A stretch of DNA of 64,000 bases from Lophius americanus (lineage: Eukaryota; Chordata; Actinopteri; Lophiiformes; Lophiidae). Below the pieces are notes generated by a model. It was not told where the DNA came from, did no database searches, and saw only the letters and a program-made list of their open reading frames with translations. Below are positions 11,299 to 23,708 of the stretch, in pieces. A program made the translations under genes and the position numbers. The stretch covers positions 3,855,501-3,919,500 of the forward strand of contig JBBDHG010000116.1 of NCBI GenBank assembly GCA_037951165.1, in the 5' to 3' direction. Numbering within the stretch: position 1 is the stretch's first letter; every line of letters begins with the position of its first letter.

Positions 11299-12512
11299 AT
11301 ATACTAAATTTGATCATGCTCGATGGGTGTGAAACCAACTTCAGAAAGATTCTACAATACAACTGACACACACTCATAGTACTCCATTGATCTTATCATC
11401 AGCTGTTATTCGTGGTCAACACAGCCAGAACGAGGCACAACATGACTGTATGTAAATAAATATACTATTAAGAGACTCTCTGGAATATTTGAAACTGTTT
11501 ATCAAGGATCCATTTGTCTTCCACTGATCATTAACGACATGTTGGCTTGTGTCAAGAGTACGGTGTTTCTCTACTGGATGAGTGCTTTGTTGCAAAGGGA
11601 AGGACAGAGGAAGGAATGTCTGAAAGGTTTCCTCCAGCTACTTTGTTTTCTCAATGCGTGTATCTGTGTAAGAGGAAGCTCGCCACACACCCTTGCAAAC
11701 AAAGAAACACTTAACACGCAACAGCAAGATAGTATCCGCTTGAAGCTCAGGGCAGAAATACGGTTGTCTCGGAGGGATTTTATTTTTTGAGATATTCCTT
11801 AAAGTTAGTTATCTCAGTTCAAAAACCATTGGAGCTGAGAGATGCGGTCACTGATGCCACAGTCAACACTGTGTTTAACAACAAGTTTAAATGACCAAAC
11901 TCATTAATCTGTCCACCAGAACATTTAGCCTTTAGTCTACATAAATAAATACCAACTGTCTACATAAATAAATACAAACTGTAAGATCTCAAGACTGTAA
12001 ACTCTGAGGTAGCTATTAGCGGTTATATGAATATTGATACATATGTACAGCAATATAATCTATTTCAAATGCCACAGTCACTCGCTCATGTCCTTGGGCT
12101 GCTGTAACACCTACATTTCCCCTGTTAGGATTAATAAAAGGTTGTTCTATTTTCTTTGTTTGCTTTTTCATTTTCTTCATACCTTTGTTTCCTTCTTTCT
12201 TCCTATGTACATATCTATGTTATGAGATTTATTATTATTATTGTATATTAATAGTTTTTAACTAAATTATCCTTCATTGTCTGTATATAACCCCAACCTC
12301 CTCATCGGGGGAACCCTTCATGAGAACAGGGACAACTGCATCTTTGGTATTGTGTGTTATTATCCACATCTAAAATACAAATTACAGGGACCTATCTAAA
12401 TTGGTTTTATGAAAAAAATGACCTTTTTTTAAGTTTGTTGCAAACAAAACAATCACCCCCTTGTAAATAGTTATTCTTTTCAATGCTACATATAAACCGT
12501 ATCCAAACTTAC
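11299..12512. other. tbc1d14 intron sequence
   Basis: Sequence immediately downstream (in transcription) of the tbc1d14 donor at 12512-12511. No supported exon was found. The open frame at 11539-11790 on the plus strand has no family resemblance and no splice support. Confidence 0.5.
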
Positions 12513-13252
12513 TTGTTAAATAATGACGCCAGAGGTCCCAGTTTCTTTTGTCTGAAATGCTCTTCTTGTTGTGTGACCCCCAAATCTGAATGCTGTCTTT
12601 TAGGATTCCACACATCTGTAAGGTGTCCAGGAGATGATGACAGGGTCACGTCGGAGAAGTGAGTGGTTCCACTGTCATCCGTTTCTAAGGTAACGATGGC
12701 ACTGGAGTCAGAGGTGACAGTGAAATCCAGGAGGTCTTCATTGGAGACCGAGAGTTCTGTGCTCATACTGGACACGCTGCACACAGAAATGTCATCACTG
12801 CGGTTTAAGGCTGGCCCCAGCCCTGCAGTGGTAGATATTCTGAGGGTGTGACTAAAGAAGCGGTTGGAGTCATACCCACTGCGGGGAAAGGTTGAGGATT
12901 TGTGGATGGCGTTGAGGTCAGAGGGAGCATCATCCAAAGGCAGAGTGGCCGGAGAGTCTTGACTGCAGTCCAGGATGAGGCCTGCATCTCCAGCCCTCTG
13001 GTGGCTGTGAAGGATGGGCTCTGGAGGATTGATCTCTAGAGTTGGAATACCAGAGTCCTGGGAAGACAAGCTGTGACTGTCCTGATTGAGGTCTGAGTAG
13101 GTCTTCTGGGGGCTGCTGTAGTAGATGGGTGTAGAGGAGCAGGATGACTTGTAACTGGGCAGGACAGGTTCATTATAGAGGGTCATTCTGGGTTCAGGAC
13201 AGTGGAAGTCAGAGGAAATGGGGCCTTTCACTACACAGACAGTCTCCACCAT
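12513..13252 (-). CDS. tbc1d14: TBC1 domain family member 14, first coding exon (N-terminal region)
   Basis: TBC1D14 is a Rab-GAP-domain protein of recycling endosomes that binds RAB11 and regulates autophagosome formation (family knowledge). This exon encodes about 246 N-terminal residues: the disordered regulatory region, not the TBC domain. Blocks that match vertebrate TBC1D14 are SQDSGIPTLEINPPEP, KSSTFPRSGYDS, NRSDDISVCSVSS, ELSVSNEDLLDFTVTS and SSAIVTLETDD. The start at 13252 lies in a strong Kozak context (GCCATGG), and an acceptor (CTCTTGAAG|) sits just upstream with the exon beginning at 13269. The exon ends ...GPLASLFN in phase 2 at a textbook donor, AA|GTAAGTTT. The paralogue TBC1D12 shares this architecture, but adjacency to KIAA0232 favours TBC1D14. 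Remaining exons, including the catalytic TBC domain, are not in the window. Confidence 0.93.
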
Positions 13253-13269
13253 GGCTCCTCCAGAAACAC
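13253..13269 (-). other. tbc1d14: tbc1d14 exon 2, 5' untranslated part
   Basis: Seventeen untranslated bases lie between the acceptor AG (13271-13270) and the ATG at 13252. Joined to the upstream exon at 18112, they carry the end of a short upstream reading frame that stops inside the start of the main frame. Confidence 0.7.
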
Positions 13270-13424
13270 CTTCAAGAGAAAAAAATATTACAAAATTTAA
13301 GTAAATAGTACAAAACTCAGTGTAATTAATTTGCCATTAATAAAACTACCGTGTATGAACTGAGCCTAAGAGATGAGCGGTCCTTTAGGTCGTTATCACG
13401 CGATAGCCCTTAGGGACTCAGTGC

Positions 13425-13950
13425 TGAGGGTGAGATTGCAATATTGTAACACTATATTTGGTTTGGCTCGCTTTCACACTGCACTTCGTCAAAGAACACA
13501 CAAAACCTTCTGAACAACGTCACAGGGTCGTAGTGATTGTTGGACTGTAATGTTAACGAACCAATAAACACCAAAAAAGAAGAAGAAAAACATTCATCTA
13601 TTGGACAGATCAGAGAATGGAATCTATCCTGTTTCAGCAGTTTATCCACCTGAGCAGGACCCAAACAACGGAGCATTTACCCAGTCTTGGGGTTCCTGCT
13701 CTTGCTTTGGTGTTCATATGAAGTATGAGTATTTTGTCCTTTACATGAGGCGAAGGAGACAGTACCAGAGAAGAAGGCGATCCTGATGAGAGAGAGAATA
13801 CAAAGTGTTGTCCAGACGCCAAGGAAGGTATCTACATGGATTTGAGCGTATTAAATCCCATATGTCACAATATGCACTGTGCTTTGCTCCACTTCCTACC
13901 TTTGGTTTGTTTAAAGTGGACCAAACAGCTCTGGTGCGAAAGCGACCTTA
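13425..13950. mobile_element. Probable DNA-transposon (MITE) relic in tbc1d14 intron 1
   Basis: The left part reads '...TTTGGTTTGGCTCGCTTTC' and the right part '...GTGGACCAAACAGCTCTGG' followed by TGCGAAAGCGACC. These are inverted relatives (GGTTTGG...GCTTTC against GCGAAAGC...CCAAAC), in the style of a common fish repeat. No transposase is present. The superfamily is uncertain, and the short open frames within are not taken as genes. Confidence 0.35.
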
Positions 13951-16900
13951 ATCATCAAGTCTTGGACATCAAGTGTCCAAGACGGGTCTAAAAAATGTTT
14001 TGGGAATGAATTGGATGAAATTGACGCAAATTACATGTAAAAAAGTTACTTTTTGTAACACAAAGAAATTATCAAACAGGGGAAACCAGCTATGCTCTTT
14101 GCTTACAAATTAAAAAAGCAATGAGCTGAAAAGACATATATAAATATATAGTGTATGTAATAATGTAATGATACAGGACCCCACAACAAATCATCTGCCT
14201 TGCAAACTAAGGGATAAACAACAATAATTTGAAATGTAATGGTGTAGTGAGGGGTGAAGAAAATGTTTCTAATTACAGAAATTACGGATGAATTAAAAAG
14301 GCAGTCTCAAAGTTAAAACCCAATAAGGCAGAAACGCCAAATGTATTTCCTGCAGAGCTGTAACAGGAAATTAGAGGCATGCTTATCAGCGTAATGAAGG
14401 CCACAAATAACCATGTATTCAAGATATATTCAAGATTTGTGTGACTCCACCTTCCTGAGGACAAGAAGTGATATTTTTGACACCAAAAGAGGTTAAAGGC
14501 AGACTTAAAGGTGGAAGATATCAGACCGTGTATTAAACCAGGATGACAAGATCTCCATTCACATTTGGTCAAAGACTTCAAAAAAAAAAATCATTCTCCA
14601 GATAATAAGTGTAAATTAAACAGGTTATATTAAGCAGAGGGAGACAATAATCAAGATATCAGTTAAAAAACCCCAGTTAGTATTACTGGAGATGATTTGG
14701 AAAAAGCCTTTGATTGGAAATGGAAATGTTTTAGAGTACTACATACATTTAGATTTTGTTGTTGTTGAATAAGAAGACACAAGAGGTTGTAAAGAGATGG
14801 AATTTAAACCCAGTCTTAAGTTTTGAGTCATGCCTCAACTAAGTTAAAATGAATATCTTGCCTAGATATTATACTTGTTTAAGACTCTTTCTATTGAAAT
14901 AATGGATTTAAAATTTCATGAATGGGATATATTAATACGGCACACTTTGTCAAAGGAAAAAGCCAAGGATAGGACTTCAAATTCTTCAATTAAAGACAAG
15001 GGGGGGATTTACAATACCTTGTCTGAATGACTGCATGTTATTGGCACTATTGTGGATCCTTGTTTGCTGGCACAATTCGGGTTACCATCCAAGGTGGACA
15101 GATATTGAAGAGAAAATATCTGGGGCAGTTTCAAATCAGGCATGTTTAGGGAATGCATGACAACCTTGATGTTCACTCCATCCCTGATAGTCACGATGTC
15201 CGAATATTTCTGCCATTTTATGGACACCATGACATTTTATGGACCAATTAAAAATAAAATTGTAGTAAACCCCATATTAATAAACTTTCCAAGAATTAAT
15301 GAGGGTTTAGGATAGATGTGTGAGGAAGCCCTGAGGTTAAAAAAGTCCCATAGTAACCAGTCTGGAACCAGGATTTTAGCTGCACCATCTGAACCCATGA
15401 CTGTCATGAGAAACACAATGACATCCCCCCATTAAAAAACATATTTCATGAATTCCTATTTTGTTTTTCAACTACAAATAATGACCATAGAAAGTAAAGG
15501 ACACATATCCTCTTGTCTTTTTATATGATGACATAGTAATTCAGGTCAAATAAAAGCAGGAGTACATTAAATAAACGTTTGTATTCCAGCCATGACGCAG
15601 AGCATGTTCTCAAAATGGTTGATGCATAAAGTGAGACTCTTACCCAAGTCCTCAACCGGGAATGCTGTCATTTCCCCAAACACAGCCATGACATGCCAAT
15701 GTTGAAATAACATTCATAGGTGACCCCTAGTTGTAGGTTAAGAGTCTGTTCACACTAATTTTTATTTCTACTATGTGTTCCTGCATAGGTGGTAACCTTT
15801 CATGAAATGTATGACATTCAAATAAAATCAATTAAAGCAACAAACGTATTCGTTTTATGTGAGGATGCTCGGCCAATTTCATCAAACTAGGCCTCCCGGC
15901 GTGGATCCATCGGCCGTCGGATCCATCGGTGCAACTCTATATACACCACAGACTGAAATGTGGACAAATGCTGAAATAATCTGGTAAGAAAAGAGTCCTC
16001 TGGCTAAAGACACATTCTAAGGACCACCTCATGAGCTCAAGACAGGAATGCAGGGTGGAATTCATATAATACACAGCACATGACAGAAAAAGTATGACAA
16101 CTTTCTACTTTGCTTTTCATGCCAAATTAGATTTGAGCTTTTACCAGCTCGAGTGTATTGAAATTATAGTTTAAGTGGTAAGAACCTCCTTCTAAACACA
16201 GGCCTACAAATCTATTTGAAGTCAGAATGTACAAAATGTACTTAAAGTATCAAAGTAAAAGTACTCATTGTGTAGAAGAATGGCCCTGACCGTATTGTAC
16301 TATTATGTTTTAGATTACTAGTACATTAAAGTGTAGCCATATGTCATTGGATAAACTGGAGGAGAGCAAATACCATCTAGGTAGAACTTTTTACTGAACA
16401 GAAAAGGGAAGGTCAGACGGGGTTTCGAAGCAGAAACATTTTCTCAAACAATAAAGAAACACTTTCTGTTTCGAAGATTTGTGAGGAGTATACAAAATTG
16501 CAACTGCAAAGTAAATACGGCTATCAGACAATAAGCAGGAAGTACATTTCCCCCTGACATGTAGTGGGGTAGAAGTATAAAGTAGCATAAAAAGCAAAGT
16601 GCCTGCATTTGTACTTAACACAGGGCTTGAATTAACTTAGTTACTTAGTTACTGTTCACTGTGAACAAGTTCTGTTCAGAGATGGTTCATGGATAGTTTA
16701 TTTCAATTGTTGGCCTATTTTCTCAATGCATAGACATTCTTAAATCCTTCAATAGCCATGAAGTGTTTGAAAATGTGTCACCTGAAAAGTAACAAGTAAT
16801 TACATTTGTGGCAGATGAAATGGAGTAGATAATATGTTCACCTAACGCAAGGGAGGAAGTCATGTTTTAACCTTTGTTAAAACTAGTGGAAAACCAAATC

Positions 16901-18111
16901 TACCTCAATCTTCCAAAATGTCATGTTTTTAAAACCCTTTATCTCTGCTCTTAATTCCTCTATGGACACAGTTTCTTTTTTTAAACTTAACTGTAACCAT
17001 CACAAAGAAAACAAGTGACATTGAAAATAATATTAAAAAAATATATAAAACATTAAAAGGAACATGGACATGGTTTCAAGAGAGCCCCTCGACAAACTGT
17101 GAAGTCAGCGCTCCTAACGGCTTAGTAATTCATTCTAATTGTATTTTAGCTGATTTGAATCACGTCACCTCCCCAAAATGTTAATCTTGAGGTTATACCA
17201 AAACCTACCTCTAAGCAAAATTTCATGCAAATTCATCATCTACTTTTTCCATAATCTTGAGCAGAGGTAATTATCAAAAATGTACCAAATATCATATTTG
17301 CTAGCTACTTTTTCAAATGACAGTTTTTCATACATCTCATAAATCTCCAGGTCTTTATGTGCTGGGAGTCTTTCAATTTGATACTTTAAGTACATTATGC
17401 CGATAATACTTGCATATTGTTTACTGAAGTGGGGGTAATTACTGAAACCATGAAGACGTACATAATACATACATAAAGAGTATGAGATATTGTGATCTGA
17501 AAAGTAACTACATCTGTTAGACAAATGTAGTAGAGCAGAAACGGACAATATTTCCTCTGAAGATGGACTAGCGCAAAAGTTTGAAGTAATGTAAAAAGTG
17601 TATCATCGAGAAAAGAATCCCGTGTTGAATATATCCACAGTAGTTGAGTGAATGTGCTCGGAGGTGACGTGACCTACCACAGCGGCCGGCCGTCGGTTCC
17701 GGGGCACCGAGGCTCGTGTTGGCCATGAATGATGCTACAGGTTGGTGGCAAAGAGCTTAGCGGGGCGGTCCATGATGATGCTGAGACCACTGGTGCTCCA
17801 CCATCACTCCCCTGACTCCTCGACTCGGAACCGTGCACACAGATACGTCATTTTTCAGGATAAGTCAATTGATTTACACCAGAAAGATAAGAAATGGCGG
17901 CTTTAAATAAACGAAACGTCGCTTTGCCGGGTGCACTTGCTCCTGACCGAAACTCTATAATTAATCCAGCGCTTCCTCGACTGAAAATCAACTTCAGACT
18001 TTTCTCCGCTGGTGCTATCACTACAGGAGATGAAATGTTGCTCTGGCGTTCAGGGAATCATAAGCGCAAATACAGTTCACAAGTTTATCCGGTATCGTTA
18101 ACGTGTCATAC
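13951..18111. other. tbc1d14 intron 1
   Basis: Intron between the 5' exon (donor CAG|GTATGA at 18112/18111) and exon 2 (acceptor at 13270); the full intron is 13270-18111. It is AT-rich and holds no further supported exon. The first few hundred bases next to the 5' exon (17650-18110) are richer in CpG and belong to the promoter-proximal region. Confidence 0.6.
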
Positions 18112-18260
18112 CTGTCTTGAGGCTTCCGCCGCCATTTTAAAACAAACTTGAGTCGCGAGCGCGGTGTAATCAATCCCAGAGTGTTCACCGCCGATTTATT
18201 CACCTGTCTTAACCTTAAGGCGTCATTAATCGATCTCGTATTCAGAGAGACGATCGCTTC
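17650..18260. promoter_or_regulatory. tbc1d14: CpG-rich promoter region of tbc1d14 with YY1-type motifs
   Basis: CpG dinucleotides and GC-rich words (for example GCGGCCGGCCGTCGG near 17682) are concentrated here against an AT-rich background. AAAATGGCGGC, a canonical YY1 site, occurs on the minus strand at 18128-18138 and overlaps the exon-1 ATG. A second copy (AAATGGCGGC) lies on the plus strand at about 17892-17901. YY1 motifs just downstream of a start site are typical of TATA-less vertebrate promoters. The exact transcription start cannot be read from the sequence. Confidence 0.6.
18112..18200 (-). other. tbc1d14: tbc1d14 5' exon (non-coding leader)
   Basis: The minus strand reads GGCGGCGGAAGCCTCAAGACAG|GTATGACA, a good splice donor with the exon ending at 18112, inside the CpG-rich region. 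Human TBC1D14 also starts with a non-coding exon followed by the large coding exon. An ATG at 18135 opens an upstream frame, MAAEASRQ, that continues for 12 codons into exon 2 and stops just after the main ATG. The 5' limit given here is a guess because no TATA box or initiator is clear. Confidence 0.55.
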
Positions 18261-18448
18261 TCACTGTACATTAATTATAATTATTTTTTGGCAACAAAAT
18301 CTTTATTACCTACACCAATTATGTCATGTTATTTACCTTCGTTCTTCTGTTCTCCTTTCAGAGAATACGGAATAACTAATGGACCGATGTGCATTAAACT
18401 TCACACAGAGATAGGTTTCGGGGTGTCCCAGAGATGATAACATTTTGG

Positions 18449-18482
18449 TGACGTCAAGTCATGACCTCACGACGTGACATCA
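18449..18482. promoter_or_regulatory. Triplet of CRE-like octamers with 13-bp spacing
   Basis: TGACGTCA (449-456, a perfect CREB/ATF site), TGACCTCA (462-469) and TGACATCA (475-482) follow each other with starts exactly 13 bp apart, about 300 bp upstream of the tbc1d14 5' exon. The pattern is seen directly. A role as a CREB/ATF control element is inference. Confidence 0.45.
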
Positions 18483-18499
18483 CAATAACATTTCCTTAA

Positions 18500-20216
18500 T
18501 CATTACTATGGGGCACTCCTGAAGTTTTTTTTGCTGCAAGAACTAATAAATTAATGGACATATGAGCACGACATTTTACCGTAACAATGTCTGTTATGAT
18601 GCCACGGCGGTTATTTTCGCTGTCTGAGTTCTTTGTAGTTTGTTTGCTGCTTTCCAGGCCTGAAAGATATTCTGTCATTATATTCACTATTTAATTCATA
18701 CTTTTTTTAAATTATTTATTAATCATCACATTTATTGCGTCCAATTTTGATTGGTTGTCATACGTTGGTTACAGACTTTATTGCTGTATAGTAGAACCCA
18801 GGAGAACAGTGGTGATAATTTGAATGTGTGTATTCATAGGGATGTTAGAGAGTCTGCATGCATATTTGTTCTTGTGTATAAACCTTTATTAGTCCCCCAG
18901 GGGGACATTTCCAACATTTTTCCAGCCGTCAGAGTGTCATGATCTAAATTCTAATATGCAGTAGTTATAATTCCTCTCTTTGAATGTCTTTCTCCCGCAT
19001 GGTGTCTCAAGTTGTTTATAATGATTTGATCCGCTTAGCATGAAGTACACGGGGAAAATAACCGTTTTTTCTAGATTATTATATCATTAGGGCGTAATCA
19101 GGTAAACAAAGGTGTTAAAGGGTTAAAAAGAAAAAAGAAATCCTTAAAATAAACTATTTTACTATGTCACTAAAGGTGTAAAATGTTTTTAGGTTACAGG
19201 AATGTATTACGCCCTGAAAGACCGTTAGAATAGCCAGATGAGGTGAAGCACGAGGATTAATACAGCTCAAAAAGTCAAGCTTTATATTTGCAGTTAAATG
19301 TTTTATTTATGACAAAAGAACAAACATATTGTAGAAAAACAGAAAATGATTGATGCCAAATAAAGTCAATCATGAGTTTCTACTGAAGATGAGTTTGCAG
19401 AAGCCCCCAAGTACCTTTAAGGGTTCATAAGAATGCTTGATGCAGCCAGAGCAAAGAAAATACAATACATTTTCATTTTATTTCTGGTGTCAGATAACAG
19501 AAAATATAGATTTATTCTCAATATGCAAATGAATCATGCAATGTCAAAAAATATCATGCACATAATTCCAGTTTGACCACAATCACCTCACCAAAACTAG
19601 AAAATGTAATTTTACCGCCTTGTAACAGCAGATATAATAAGAATATTATCCTATTTATGAACAGATACCTTTGTATCCAGTGATGGCAGTAGAAAAAAAG
19701 TTAGAATAAAGCAGGCTTGATGCAAGGGATGACTGAGCTGTTCCTCCTGTCCTCACTCTGCCCTCTAGTGTCAACTTGAGGAAGATTTCAAACAATCCTC
19801 ACCCTTGGTCTGGTTCTCACCTTTGCTAATATTAACTAATATCAAAAAGAAGCAGCATAGAAACAAGACAGACACAGGGATCGGTTTGGTTTATTCCTTT
19901 ATTAGATGTTAAGAAAATCCACAATGTAACAAAATAATTTATCAGGGTGTAAAATGAAATTAGAACATAACTACTTATGATAGATGAGATTCAGGTAACA
20001 GGAACGGGTAGGGTGAAGGTGCATCTAGATGGGAATGAAGAGACAAGGAAGGTTTTCAGTGATGGATGTATTTCTGACCGTTTCAGTGTTGTTACAAATG
20101 CGCATACCCTCACTGAATGCATGGTTTTCCTTGTCTTTTTTTTTGTTTTGTTTGTTTGAATTTTTTTTCAAAATGGAAGATTTGAAAAAGGTGACATGTT
20201 CCTTTCAACACCTGTA
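18500..20216. other. Intergenic stretch between tbc1d14 and KIAA0232
   Basis: AT-rich sequence with no supported exon. Near 18870-18925 it contains a segment, 'TTTATTAGTCCCCCAGGGGG', resembling the 3' part of a fish interspersed repeat. Short open frames are unsupported. Confidence 0.45.
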
Positions 20217-21379
20217 CAGCACTGTGGAAAAGTATTGGACCCTTTCCTTTGTTTCGTCTAATGTGTCATGCAAATGGTAATGCGATATAGTGATTTAAAA
20301 AAAAGTTCAAAAATATTGACAACTGTAATAATTGATCCAAAAAGATGGTCAAAAACAAAGTTGGCCTATGTGAAAACTGAATTGCCTCCTTAGAAAATAA
20401 ATCCTAAAAGACTGCCATACTGCTCTGATAACTCACCGCAGGCGAACGTGATACACCCAGACCTGATAACTACCTGTTCCATCCCATATTAATCCCATTC
20501 ATAGACTTGGCTTGTACTGTTCACAAGTAGCACACTATGCCGAAATCACAGGAAAATCCCAAAGCAATGTGGAAGAAGGTGACTGGAGTGTTTGTCTGCA
20601 AAGTGTCCCAAAATATTACCAAGAAATACTAAGAGAGATGAATTATCTACAAACGGAGAAGACTTCGAACAATACACCTTTAAATCATCTTCCAAAAACA
20701 TTACAAATGCTCTTTCAGGAAGGCCCAATAGTTCCAAAGACAATAACTAAGGAACTGCAAGCCTCTGTCACCTCGATGAAAGACAGAGTTCATGGTTCCA
20801 ATACCCAAAGGGGAATATTCTACTCGCTGTTGAGGGGAAAGTTGAGTCCGAGGACTGGGGTCGCGTTATTTCAGATGTAGACCAACACAGCACTCAACAA
20901 GAGGAACATAGTACCCGAGGACACACATCGAGATGGAAGTATAATATTATGGGCTGCTTCCGCTGCAGGACATCTTGCCATTATTGATTGAATCTTCAAT
21001 TCTGCCCTCTATCACAAAGTTCTAAAGGAGAATGTCAGGTCATCAGTCTGAGTATCCACAGATCTTATCAAAGTCTGAACACAGCGACATGCTGTAGCAA
21101 GGGTGGAAAGATCAGGTCTTTCTTTCTCCTAAGTAGTTGCTTCAAAGCAGTTCTGTGAAGAAGGGCCAAAATTCCACCACAGCAATGTCAGAGACTGGTT
21201 TCCAGTTACTTGAGTGTTTGGTAGCAATTGTTGATACTAAACTAAATCCTTTACAACTTGCATTTTGTGTTAAGTCCAATTTTCTGTGTTTTAAGTCACA
21301 TTTTGTATAAAGGCACGACACAGTTCAGTATGAGACAAAAATCAATCAATCAGCTGTCCGATACTTTCTCACAGCACTG
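20217..21379 (+). mobile_element. Degenerate Tc1/mariner-like transposon with TA duplication
   Basis: Terminal inverted repeats are CAGCACTGTGGAAAAGTATT (left, 20217) and CAGTGCTGTGAGAAAGTATC (read inward from 21379). They are flanked by TA at 20215-20216 and 21380-21381, the Tc1/mariner target duplication. The 1163-bp body keeps diagnostic stretches on the plus strand such as GGGCTGCTTCCGCTGCAGGA (20950 region) and AAGGAGAATGTCAGGTCATC (21026 region). It has many stops and frameshifts. It belongs to a different Tc1 subfamily from the element at 9953-11298, judging by TIR sequence. Confidence 0.85.
20512..20880 (+). pseudogene. Broken Tc1-like transposase, N-terminal region
   Basis: The transposase-like frame appears to start at 20537 (MPKSQENPK...). 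It is soon interrupted, and the longest residual frame (122 codons) is not the original one throughout. No intact helix-turn-helix or DDE domain remains. The assignment rests on its position inside the TIR-bounded element. Confidence 0.55.
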
Positions 21380-21381
21380 TA

Positions 21382-23047
21382 AATGCTTTATGACTCAGCA
21401 TCTTACACGTTTCACTCAAGATTCACATTTGAAGTCGGAACATTTTCCCTCTATTTTACCATACCATATTTTTTTTAACCGAATGATGTTCTTTAATCCA
21501 ACATAAAAACACTGTGGACGATGTTTGCATGCTGCAGTTTTAGACATTCCATAGTTTTCTTTTTAGTTTTTTTTTCTCAGGGGTCCCTCGCTTAATAGGA
21601 CTCAACATGCACAATTAACTGAATGACTCCTCCACACATTCTTGAGTGTTTTAAATACGCCAAGCTATTGCATAGGACTCAAAGCTCTTTAACTCCCCTC
21701 TACATTGCTTATGCAATCGACAATGGCTTATTTCTTTTTATCCCTTGAAACTATGGACCAAAATTACTGACAGTAACCTCTGTGGTTTGCTTAGAGAGAA
21801 TCTGTGTCAGTAATTCCTGCTCTAGAATCAAAAATAATAAATTCTACATTGATGCATCAATGCACTGTCACAGGTCTGAGTGGGAACTAATGCAGAATGC
21901 GTACATTAAAAAATTCCTGAGTCTCTGATGACGGTATGAGAAAGGTGAGAAGACCCTGAAGTTGGAATACCCTTCCTTCAGCTAAGTTTGGGGCTTTACA
22001 TGTTAGCATTTTTTAAGATGAGTAAGCCATTCCTGCAACACATACGCTTGCACCTGCGACGGTGCATCACACCCAGTCTTCTCACACTGCTGACATTTAT
22101 ATTAAATGCAGGGATGATTTGAGTTGTCTGTGCTTCAGTTTAATGGCATCATGTGACAAATGTGTCACCCTGCTACTATCAAACGGCCCATTAGAAATAC
22201 TTCAAATAAGAGAAATGATGTGGCATTCATAATGGATTAATCAACGGGAACTTCACTTTTGAAAACACAGGTAATAATTTGGGCCAGTCCAACCACACCT
22301 CATAAGTTTTATGGCCGAGTTCCTCGTTTGTGTTCCAGATTGAACGGACACCAACACACGCTCTAATATAAATGTATTTCTCTGAGTTAAAGAACTAGTA
22401 CTCTCAATCTGAAACAGTGCCTGGACAAGTTCTGATGCCAGCACATACATAATGAGACATAACTCAATATTTCATCAAAACATATTGTAAATTAAAAAAA
22501 TAAAATAAAAACACACTGCATATGGAAAAAAATCAAACGCGTTTGTACTTAAGTGTAATTATGACATGTATTTGGTTTGACCCCTCACTGTCTTTTTTAG
22601 AATTGGTTATTAGTTTATAGCAGCGTGGACAAATAACCCATCAGACAATGCTGAGTTCATCCTCACCACTTGGGGACAAAGAACTGAGACGTTTTGTAGA
22701 GACATGAGAATTATTCTGTTTTAGCTGTTTGAAGGCCCAACAAGTAGGACGTTACATTAAAAAAAAAAAAAAAAATCCAAGCCACATAAAGAAAGAACGG
22801 CGATAAGGTAAAAAAAAATTGTTTTGTTTTCTGAAAATCTTTGAAAAAAAATATCCGAGTCTGGACTAGGAACAAACGAGGCAATTCTAAATTTACCCAT
22901 CGTCATGTTATGGAACAGCAACCTGAAAGGTTTTTTTCTTTGAACATATTTATAGCACCAATAGTCTTTACCTAAAGAAATTATTTTAAAAAAAAATCTC
23001 AATCGGTTGCAACACAGGTGTCTGCATAAATGGCTATGGTTCTGTCT
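21382..23047. other. Intergenic stretch
   Basis: No supported exon. Contains A-rich tracts (22490-22510, 22759-22776). It lies downstream of the likely KIAA0232 poly(A) site. Confidence 0.45.
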
Positions 23048-23053
23048 TTTATT
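23048..23053 (-). terminator. Poly(A) signal AATAAA, probable 3' end of KIAA0232
   Basis: This is the first canonical AATAAA on the minus strand after the stop codon at 23839, which would give a 3' UTR of about 790 bases. Other non-canonical signals could be used instead. Confidence 0.4.
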
Positions 23054-23707
23054 GATAGATGTTTACACCAGAAAAACAAATGCCCCCAATTCTTTTACAG
23101 CATTGCATATCAAGTAGATCATTAGTATTTTCTCCAATGACTCCTTTGGATTTGTTTTTTTCTTTAATATATTTTGTTTTAGCCTCACAAACCATACTAT
23201 GTCTACTACTAACTTGTAAACTATCACCATTCAAAAATCATTTAAGATAACTTTTCACACATGGGGAAGGAAAAGAGGGATATTTAGAAGAAAGCTGCAC
23301 ACAGTCTCTAGTTCACATTCAGAAAGTCATTCAAACAAACTACTAAACTCTCAAACTCAGACAGAACTCAAACTTTTCAACATCCTTGTATTATCTTTCT
23401 GAAAATTAGGTGGAAAGTAAAGAATGCGATAACATTTATGGGTTTTTTTTCACACAACACTAGGTTCAACTAGAAAATGAGGAGTGAGACTGGCTGGACA
23501 AAAACATGCACAACCACTCGGACATAACCAACTACCTGGATCCTAGTTCGAAAGCAAAATGATGGAAACAGAACTGACGAGGATAGAACAAAGCTCTCTT
23601 TGCTACCCAACGGTGAGATTTGAATGAGGACCAGTGTACAGAACAATGAAATGAAAAAATATTCTAAATCCATGTTTGCCCATGGCATCACTCAATGAAG
23701 AACAGAT

Positions 23708-23708
<1 letters not shown>

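Noticed and set aside
1..12500. Remaining tbc1d14 exons (TBC domain)
   Set aside because: Looked for the conserved WKLFGK, ILPNWE and TBC-domain blocks on the minus strand and found none; they are presumed to lie left of the window.
15903..15930. Direct repeat GGATCCATCGG twice, 16 bp apart
   Set aside because: Only two copies of 11 bases; too little to support a functional or mobile element.
20512..20880. 122-codon frame as a host gene
   Set aside because: Lies inside a TIR-bounded Tc1-like element and is a decayed transposase region.
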